Origin: Anaerolineae bacterium
GTDB taxonomy: Bacteria; Chloroflexota; Anaerolineae; Aggregatilineales; Phototrophicaceae
Direction of reading: 5' to 3'
Length of the DNA: 64,000 bases
NCBI GenBank assembly: GCA_019912965.1
Contig: JAIOHM010000175.1
Location: 1 to 64,000, forward strand
A program made the position numbers and the translations under genes. Positions 58,694 to 64,000 of this stretch are shown here, piece by piece (position 1 is the stretch's first letter; each line of letters starts with the position of its first letter). The notes beneath the pieces were generated by a model. That model saw only the letters and a program-made list of their open reading frames with translations. It was not told the origin of the DNA and ran no database searches.

Positions 58694-59803
58694 TTATATC
58701 GTATTGCGGATGCTGTTCCGCCGCAGAATGACCCAGATTACCACAGGCGCACCAATCAGAGCCGTAATCGCGTTCAAAGGCAGGACTATCTGGCTGCCGG
58801 GAACTTGGGCGATCAAATCGGCAATCAGCGCCAGAATCCCGCCGAGCAAAATGCTGGCTGGAATCAGGGTGCGGTGGTCAGAAGTATTCAGGATACTCCG
58901 GCACAAATGCGGCACAGCGATTCCCAAAAACCCAATCGGGCCACAAAACGCCGTGACCGTTCCGGCTAAAAGTGCGGTGCTGGCGATCAATCCCAACCGT
59001 GCCCGCTTGACGTTCAAGCCCATGCTGCGCGCGTAGCCTTCACCGAGCAGCATCGCATTCAGCGTCTTGCTGAGTAAAAACGCCGTTGCCAAACCGATCA
59101 GAATCACCGGGATAAAAATCGGCATTTGTCGCCACGTCACGCCCGCGAAACTGCCGAATGTCCAGTTGATGTAGGCCTGAATGCGTTCACTGATGCTGAA
59201 GTATAGAAGAAGGCTAACAATCGCCCCGGTTCCATAACCGAACATCAAGCCGAGGATGAGCAGGGTCATCACGCTTTGCACCCGCGCCGCGACTAAAAGC
59301 ACGATCACTAGCGCCAGCGACGAGCCAAGAATCGCCGCGACGGTCAAACCCAAATCGCTGGTTAATCCCAATCCAGCCAGCAGCACCGCCCCGGTTGTTC
59401 CGATGGACAGCACCACCAGCGCCACGCCGAGACTTGCCCCGGAACTGACACCCAGCACGAACGGATCAGCCAGCGGATTACGAAACAGCGTTTGCATCTG
59501 TAACCCGCTGACGCCCAACGCCGCACCTGCCAGTAACGCGGTCAGAGCTTTCGGCAGACGGAAATCCAGCACAATCGTCGTCCATGTGGCACGCGCGGGT
59601 TCGCCGCCCAGCAAAATGGTGATGATGTCCGGGATGGGAATGTTGATCGAGCCGATCCCTAAACTGATGATGAAGGCCATCAGCAAACCAAGTGCCAGCA
59701 AAACCAACGGCATCCACCGCGCGCCGAGTCGCGGCCAAGTGAACTGGACAGATGCAGTCTGTGATGTGTTAATCGGGGAAGTATCGACGGTTTGCATGTC
59801 CAT
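58694..59803 (-). CDS. btuC: Cobalamin-type ABC transporter permease
   Basis: The 369-residue FecCD/BtuC permease has about ten membrane segments. Typical sites are ALLAGAALGVSGLQMQTLFR near residue 95, NPLADPFVLGVSSGA, and FCGPIGFLGIAVPHLCR near 270. It carries substrate from the binding protein encoded upstream. The riboswitch before the operon points to cobalamin or another corrinoid. Confidence 0.9.
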   Translation of the reverse strand: MDMQTVDTSPINTSQTASVQFTWPRLGARWMPLVLLALGLLMAFIISLGIGSINIPIPDIITILLGGEPARATWTTIVLDFRLPKALTALLAGAALGVSGLQMQTLFRNPLADPFVLGVSSGASLGVALVVLSIGTTGAVLLAGLGLTSDLGLTVAAILGSSLALVIVLLVAARVQSVMTLLILGLMFGYGTGAIVSLLLYFSISERIQAYINWTFGSFAGVTWRQMPIFIPVILIGLATAFLLSKTLNAMLLGEGYARSMGLNVKRARLGLIASTALLAGTVTAFCGPIGFLGIAVPHLCRSILNTSDHRTLIPASILLGGILALIADLIAQVPGSQIVLPLNAITALIGAPVVIWVILRRNSIRNTI

Positions 59804-59914
59804 TAGCTCCTGACCAACGTTCCCAGCCCCAACCTTCGTAGTTGCTGGGGATTAATGAGGCAATTTTCATGGAATGCCCTTTAAAAACTGATCTGAATGT
59901 TCGCTAACCTTCTC

Positions 59915-59942
59915 GTAGTGGCGCAACATGTTGCGCCACTAC
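59915..59942. repeat. 28-bp perfect palindrome
   Basis: Arms GTAGTGGCGCAACA (59915-59928) and TGTTGCGCCACTAC (59929-59942) are exact complements without a loop. It lies between the permease and binding-protein genes. The perfect dyad suggests a REP-like element, an RNA hairpin or a protein-binding site. Confidence 0.75.
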
Positions 59943-59956
59943 AAAATCGTATAAAC

Positions 59957-61153
59957 CTACCCGCTGGCAGAATCGAGCTGCTTGTAGAAGTAAAGTTCGT
60001 GATCGGCCAGCAGATCAGGATGGAAAATTTTCACCAGATCAGCGAGGATCACATCCGGGTTAGCATAGCCCGCCTCATAATAATCCAATCCACCTGTGCC
60101 GTTTTGACGTGCCCCATTGCTGAAGATGTTCCCGTCTTGGAAGGCTTTGAATTGTATGAAGCGTTCATCCATCGCCTGCACATCCGCCAGCGTATTCAGG
60201 TACAGCACATTGACCCAATAATCAGCATCGATAGCGGTATCAAAAACGGTTTCAAAATCCAGCGGAATGCTGCCAATGGTCGTATCATCTGCCCACAAGT
60301 AAGCCGCGCCGGAGTCTGCTAAAAGCTGTGCCAGATAACTCTGTCCACCGGGCATGAACCAGCTTCCCTCATAAGGGGTGCCTGAGAACACAGTGGGACG
60401 GGTTTCAACATCTGCGACCAATGCTTTCAGTGTTTCGTAGTTGCTTTGAACGATTTCAAATTGTGCCTGTGCTTCGCCTTCACTATTGAAGAACAGCGAA
60501 ATGAACTTGCCCCATTCAGCCACGCCCAGCGGTGAAGCATCCAGAAAATCCGCGTTGATGACCACCGGGAGTCCAGTTGCTTCCAGCGCGGGATAACTGG
60601 TGTCGGATGAGCTGTATCGTTGGGTCATGATGAGATCGGGTTGCATATCAATGAGCTGTTCGACATTGGTTTCCGTGCCCGCACCGCTGCCACCCACTTC
60701 AACAATGTCCCCTGCTGCGACGGCATCAATCACAGTCTGATTGCTGGTGTACAGCATGGTATCAATGCCGACCAGTTTATCCAGCACACCCTGAGCATCC
60801 AGATGAGGCAGGATGCTGGTAGACATGGTGACGATGCTCTGCACTGGAACTTCGAGCACTTTGGCATCCACGAATGATTCTGGTGTGGGTGTACCACACT
60901 GTACCAGCACATATTGGATGGGGTCAGTCGCGTCTGACCATGGGGTAGTAACAGTCACAACCTTGTAGTTGTTGAAATATTCAACGGTAAACCCGGTAGC
61001 GTTATCAATCGTTATTTTTTCGGGGAAATAGTCGAAGGCTGCATCATAGGTTTCGACGCAGGCGTCGAGCAGGTTGGTATCTTGGGCAGCAGCAGGGAAG
61101 GTCAGCCCGATAACTAACATGAATATAAACAATACTAAAATACGGGGTTTCAT
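59957..61153 (-). CDS. btuF: Cobalamin-type substrate-binding protein
   Basis: The 398-residue protein has a signal peptide (PRILVLFIFMLVIGLTFPAA, cleavage before QDT). The mature part has the two-lobed FecB/BtuF fold with VQSIVTMSTSILPHLDAQG, LDKLVGIDTMLYTSNQTV, and DLIMTQRYSSSD. AGGAGG lies 7 bases before the ATG. The upstream riboswitch with terminator supports corrinoid uptake. Confidence 0.87.
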   Translation of the reverse strand: MKPRILVLFIFMLVIGLTFPAAAQDTNLLDACVETYDAAFDYFPEKITIDNATGFTVEYFNNYKVVTVTTPWSDATDPIQYVLVQCGTPTPESFVDAKVLEVPVQSIVTMSTSILPHLDAQGVLDKLVGIDTMLYTSNQTVIDAVAAGDIVEVGGSGAGTETNVEQLIDMQPDLIMTQRYSSSDTSYPALEATGLPVVINADFLDASPLGVAEWGKFISLFFNSEGEAQAQFEIVQSNYETLKALVADVETRPTVFSGTPYEGSWFMPGGQSYLAQLLADSGAAYLWADDTTIGSIPLDFETVFDTAIDADYWVNVLYLNTLADVQAMDERFIQFKAFQDGNIFSNGARQNGTGGLDYYEAGYANPDVILADLVKIFHPDLLADHELYFYKQLDSASG

Positions 61154-61230
61154 CTACACGCCTCCTCGGTGTGTATAAATAAGGATAGTGGTGAGCGCCA
61201 CACTCCGGGGAGGAGGATATAGGATTGAAC

Positions 61231-61254
61231 AAAAAACCCGCCATTGAAGCGGGG
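61231..61254 (-). terminator. Riboswitch terminator
   Basis: CCCGC and GCGGG (61237-61241 and 61249-61253) form a stem with loop TTCAATG, followed on the minus strand by six T. It is the expression platform of the cobalamin riboswitch. Confidence 0.88.
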
Positions 61255-61440
61255 AGCAAGTCAGACATTTCATGCCCGGCCCCCTTTGTCCACGAAGGTG
61301 GTTCTCGAATGCATGACAAAGGCGGGTAATCGGGCTTTCTCACGAGGAGATTACCGTAGCGGGACTGCGCTGGACTTGCACCAGCTTCCCCCATTATGCA
61401 CCCCGCGTCCGGGCGGTCGGTGCACCTTTATCAGAAGTAT
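61231..61440 (-). promoter_or_regulatory. Cobalamin riboswitch upstream of btuF
   Basis: On the minus strand the conserved core reads GGGGGAAGCTGGTGCAAGTC followed by GCAGTCCCGCTACGGTAA, and then the B12 box AGCCCGATTACCCGCC (61321-61336). The upstream paired elements GGTGCAC and GTGCAT frame it. An intrinsic terminator ends it. It would switch off btuFCD when cobalamin is bound. The 347-bp gap between btuF and the flavodoxin gene is mostly this element. Confidence 0.92.
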
Positions 61441-61500
61441 GTGTCGATGTGGTTACGGTAGCATGGGGGCGGGCAATTTGTCAACCGCCGCCCCACCATT

Positions 61501-62004
61501 TTAGACCATCTTGGCTATCTTCAACGCCCAATTGTCGATCATGTCCCAGTCCCGGAAATCACCCGTTCGGGCATTCACGCTTTTGGTTATGACTCGCTCC
61601 AGAAAGTTCATCTGGTCGGGGTCTACCTTGCCGTGAAACAGCGTAATTCCGTGTGGCTTGATGCGGTCAACCAGTGGTTGCAGGGCGTTGGGGAACGTCC
61701 AACCCTTGAGGATTTCCTGCGGATTACCTTCGCCAGTTGGCCCACTGGAAAATAACCAGGTTATCCGCTCTGTCAATTCCCGTTCATGTTCTTCCAAGAA
61801 GTTCGCTGCTTCGGCCTGCCACTGCCCCATATAAACAGCACTACCGATTACAATTACATCGTAGCTTGAAACTTTTTGAACAGCATCTACAGATTGCACA
61901 TCAACTTCATAGTTTTTGAATGCCCGAAGGGTTTTCCCAATGCGTTGAGCAATCTCAGCCGTTGAACGATATTTGCTGGCATATGCCACCAGAAATTTGG
62001 TCAT
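61501..62004 (-). CDS. Flavodoxin-domain protein (HemG-like)
   Basis: The 167-residue protein begins MTKFLVAYASKYRSTAEIAQ, with the flavodoxin phosphate loop YASKYRST and VIVIGSAVYMGQW. It resembles menaquinone-dependent protoporphyrinogen oxidase HemG. AAGGAGA lies 6 bases before ATG 62004; a longer start is unlikely. It is not in a heme gene cluster here, so electron transfer with another partner is possible. Confidence 0.82.
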   Translation of the reverse strand: MTKFLVAYASKYRSTAEIAQRIGKTLRAFKNYEVDVQSVDAVQKVSSYDVIVIGSAVYMGQWQAEAANFLEEHERELTERITWLFSSGPTGEGNPQEILKGWTFPNALQPLVDRIKPHGITLFHGKVDPDQMNFLERVITKSVNARTGDFRDWDMIDNWALKIAKMV

Positions 62005-62149
62005 TGTAGTCTCCTTATATCCCAATAGACTATCGTGTTGGGCAAAGGTTGTATAAGTGAACAATGTCAGGTAAATTAGCATGTTCTTATCATAAATTGT
62101 GCCCGTGTCCGAAGGTTGATTCTTTGGCTGTAGAACGGGTAAAATTGGT

Positions 62150-62178
62150 TTGACATCGGTATCGCGTTATGTTAATCT
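62150..62178 (+). promoter_or_regulatory. Promoter of the nuo operon
   Basis: TTGACA (62150-62155) and TAATCT (62173-62178) are 17 bp apart. About 45 bases of leader precede the nuoA ATG at 62230. I see no other element in this 225-bp gap. Confidence 0.65.
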
Positions 62179-62229
62179 TTGTTCAGTTTGATTGTTCAGA
62201 ATTGAACAAAGTCCTCTGCGGAGCGAAAA

Positions 62230-62589
62230 ATGACGTTAAATGAATTTGCACCCATTGGGGTGCTGGTTATTCTGTCTATCCTGGTGGCGCTCATTGTTGT
62301 GAGTATTTCACGGTTGTTTGGCCCTTTCCGCCCAACCACACGCAAGGTCGCTCCCTATGAAAGCGGCATGAAGCCCATCGGCCCGGCTATTCGTCGCCTC
62401 CCCGTCAAGTTTTACCTCATCGCTGTGCTGTTCATTATTTTTGATGTCGAAGTGATTTTTTTCTTGCCCTGGGCGGTGCAATTGCGCGAACTGGGTATTT
62501 ACGGTTTGCTTGTCATGGGTGTGTTTTTATTCATTTTGACGGTTGGATTTATTTATGAGTGGAAAAAGGGAGCGTTGGAATGGGAGTAG
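62230..62589 (+). CDS. nuoA: NADH-quinone oxidoreductase subunit A
   Basis: The 119-residue subunit has three membrane helices and the conserved loop ESGMKPIGPAIRRLPVKFY near residue 45. FDVEVIFFLPWA is the family hallmark. It belongs to the membrane arm of complex I, at the junction with the peripheral arm. nuoB overlaps its last 10 bp. Confidence 0.95.
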   Translation: MTLNEFAPIGVLVILSILVALIVVSISRLFGPFRPTTRKVAPYESGMKPIGPAIRRLPVKFYLIAVLFIIFDVEVIFFLPWAVQLRELGIYGLLVMGVFLFILTVGFIYEWKKGALEWE

Positions 62590-63089
62590 TCAGTTCTAAG
62601 CTCGGCAATCTCGGAGTGGTAACAACAACGCTTGATACCGCCGTTAATTGGGGACGTACCGGCGCGATGTGGCCGCTGCTGTTTGGGTTGGCCTGCTGCG
62701 CTATTGAATACATGGCGACCCAGTGTTCTGGTTATGATCTGTCCCGCTTCGGAATGGAATTGAACCGCGCCAGCCCGCGTCAGGCTGACCTGTTGATTGT
62801 TTCGGGACGTTTGACGCGCAAGATGGCTCCGGTCATCCGTCAGTTGTACGATCAAATGGCTTCACCCAAGTGGGTTATTTCGATGGGCGATTGCGCCTCG
62901 TGTGGTGGGGTGTATAACAACTATGCGGTGGTACAGGGCGTGGACGAAATTATCCCGGTTGATGTGTATGTGGCAGGCTGCCCGCCGCGCCCAGAACAAC
63001 TGCTGCACGGCATTCTGACGCTGCATGAGAAAATCAAGGGCGACAGCATCCGCGAATGGGCTGCTCCGGCTGATCCGATTCGGGTATAA
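62580..63089 (+). CDS. nuoB: NADH-quinone oxidoreductase subunit B
   Basis: The 169-residue subunit binds cluster N2 through Cys39 and Cys40 (LACCAIEYMAT), Cys105 (GDCASCGG) and Cys134 (GCPPRPEQ). ATG 62580 is chosen because AAGGGAG is 7 bases before and the usual N-terminus (GVVSSKLGNL) follows. It sits at the end of the electron path to quinone. Confidence 0.95.
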   Translation: MGVVSSKLGNLGVVTTTLDTAVNWGRTGAMWPLLFGLACCAIEYMATQCSGYDLSRFGMELNRASPRQADLLIVSGRLTRKMAPVIRQLYDQMASPKWVISMGDCASCGGVYNNYAVVQGVDEIIPVDVYVAGCPPRPEQLLHGILTLHEKIKGDSIREWAAPADPIRV

Positions 63090-63102
63090 GACGATTTAGA
63101 CG

Positions 63103-63130
63103 GCAAGGGCATGATGTGTCACGCCCCTGC
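63103..63130. repeat. REP-like palindrome between nuoB and nuoC
   Basis: GCAAGGGC near 63103 faces GCCCCTGC near 63123 with one mismatch. The right arm has TCACGCCCCT, as in the element near 8594. It lies in the 65-bp gap, within an operon, so termination is unlikely to be complete. Confidence 0.5.
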
Positions 63131-63154
63131 AAAGTCAACAAGGATATTTTTACG

Positions 63155-63691
63155 ATGAGCATTCCACAAGCACTCGATCCGGCAGTCGCCGTGAAAAACG
63201 CCTTCCCGGATGCGATTGAGGATGTTACCAATTATGCCGGGGATACGACACTGGTCGTGAAACCTGAACATCTGCTGACTGTCGCCCGTTTTGTGCGCGA
63301 TACTACCGGGCTGGTTTATAACTTCCTGTCAGATGTCAGTGCAGTCGATTACTACCCGGAATATAACCGTCCGGGACGCTTCGGTGTGTCTTACCACCTG
63401 CTTTCCATGCTGTATAAGCGTCGTCTGCGCCTGAAAGTGTATCTTGCGGAAGATGCCCCTTCGGTTGAAACCGTCACTACTCTCTGGCCGGGCGCGAACT
63501 GGCTGGAGCGCGAAATTCAGGACATGATGGGCATCGATTTCAAAGGTCATCCGGATAAGCGACGGTTGCTTATGCCGGAGGACTGGCATGGTCACCCGCA
63601 CCGCCGGGATTATCCGCTGGGCTACGAAACCGTGATGTTCTCGTTCAACGCGGAAGAAATTATGAAGCACAAGCCCCGCGCGAAGGAGTAG
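63155..63691 (+). CDS. nuoC: NADH-quinone oxidoreductase subunit C
   Basis: The 178-residue subunit has the 30-kDa-subunit signature ANWLEREIQDMMGIDFKGHP and RRLLMPEDWHGHPHRRDYP near residues 120-160. ATG 63155 is preferred, with AAGGA about 10 bases before. It is part of the peripheral arm and is not fused to nuoD. Confidence 0.95.
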   Translation: MSIPQALDPAVAVKNAFPDAIEDVTNYAGDTTLVVKPEHLLTVARFVRDTTGLVYNFLSDVSAVDYYPEYNRPGRFGVSYHLLSMLYKRRLRLKVYLAEDAPSVETVTTLWPGANWLEREIQDMMGIDFKGHPDKRRLLMPEDWHGHPHRRDYPLGYETVMFSFNAEEIMKHKPRAKE

Positions 63692-63695
63692 TGAA

Positions 63696-64000
63696 ATGGC
63701 AGTACAAACCGCTGGACACGACAGCGCTGAACAAATCAAGCAGTGGGCAGGCAGCCTGGAAGAATTGAAAGGGCTGGTTTCTGAACGTGCCATTACGGGC
63801 GAAACCATGCTGCTGAACATGGGGCCGCACCATCCCAGTACGCACGGCGTTTTGCGCCTGCTGCTGGAACTGGATGGTGAAGAAATCGTCACCTGTCTGC
63901 CAGATGTAGGATTCCTGCATACTGGCATTGAAAAGAATATGGAGTCGAAGACTTACGAGAAGGCAGTTACGCTGTCTGATCGTATGGATTACCTCGCACC
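63696..64000 (+). CDS. nuoD: NADH-quinone oxidoreductase subunit D, 3' end outside window
   Basis: The first 101 codons are visible, from ATG 63696, 4 bp after the nuoC stop, with GGAG 7 bases before. NMGPHHPSTHGVLRLLLELD near residue 40 is the typical 49-kDa-subunit motif, part of the quinone site. It continues past the window edge. Confidence 0.95.
   Translation, partial: MAVQTAGHDSAEQIKQWAGSLEELKGLVSERAITGETMLLNMGPHHPSTHGVLRLLLELDGEEIVTCLPDVGFLHTGIEKNMESKTYEKAVTLSDRMDYLA

Overview
The window looks like chromosomal DNA of a Chloroflexota bacterium, perhaps an Anaerolineae-type lineage. This is inferred from the mix of genes: a TIR/NB-ARC/WD40 protein, an ASRT-family protein, CGNR and SpoIIAA-like small proteins, many secreted beta-propeller and SH3 proteins, binding proteins whose mature ends begin with Gln, and a nuoABCD start. 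GC content is moderate and coding density is high. I saw no rRNA, tRNA, insertion sequence, prophage or CRISPR array.

Left part (1-19.6 kb). A TIR-NB-ARC-WD40 gene runs off the left edge. It is followed by an ASRT-like gene, a PstS-like lipoprotein and a DUF433/DUF5615 pair that looks like a toxin-antitoxin module. From about 4.9 to 18.4 kb lies an L-rhamnose locus. Reading leftward it has a DeoR-type regulator, a fused aldolase/dehydrogenase, rhamnulokinase, a cyclase-family protein, an ABC importer (ATPase, two permeases, binding protein) with an NTF2-like gene between the permeases, a SpoIIAA-like protein and a second class II aldolase. The rhamnose isomerase gene is divergent. Two promoters of this locus carry the same GAAAGAAAAC element just after their -10 boxes, which suggests one operator.

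Middle part (19.6-45.3 kb). This holds secreted SH3 and propeller proteins, a GH13 sugar phosphorylase, psd-pssA for phosphatidylethanolamine synthesis, a methyltransferase, and a CGNR regulator divergent from two tandem SRPBCC genes. Next come guaA, an S9 peptidase, xpt and a two-component system. The latter is divergent from a DUF3105-DUF305 pair across a symmetrical 11-bp-period operator. A second sugar importer (binding protein and two permeases, no ATPase) is followed by EthD-like, alcohol dehydrogenase and M20 hydrolase genes. A DtxR-like regulator and a phosphoesterase follow.

Right part (45.3-64 kb). After several unrecognised secreted or membrane proteins come thpR, a MoxR-DUF58 pair, a Zn/Cd-type P-ATPase, a sugar isomerase/epimerase and a btuFCD-like importer behind a cobalamin riboswitch with an intrinsic terminator. 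A flavodoxin follows, and then the start of the complex I operon, cut in nuoD by the window edge.

The most unusual DNA-level signal is a set of about a dozen degenerate tandem repeats with a strict 7-bp period (cores like AACTnnn or nnnTTAG). They sit mainly at gene junctions, often touching stop or start codons. Two families of GC-rich hairpins and palindromes are also dispersed between genes.
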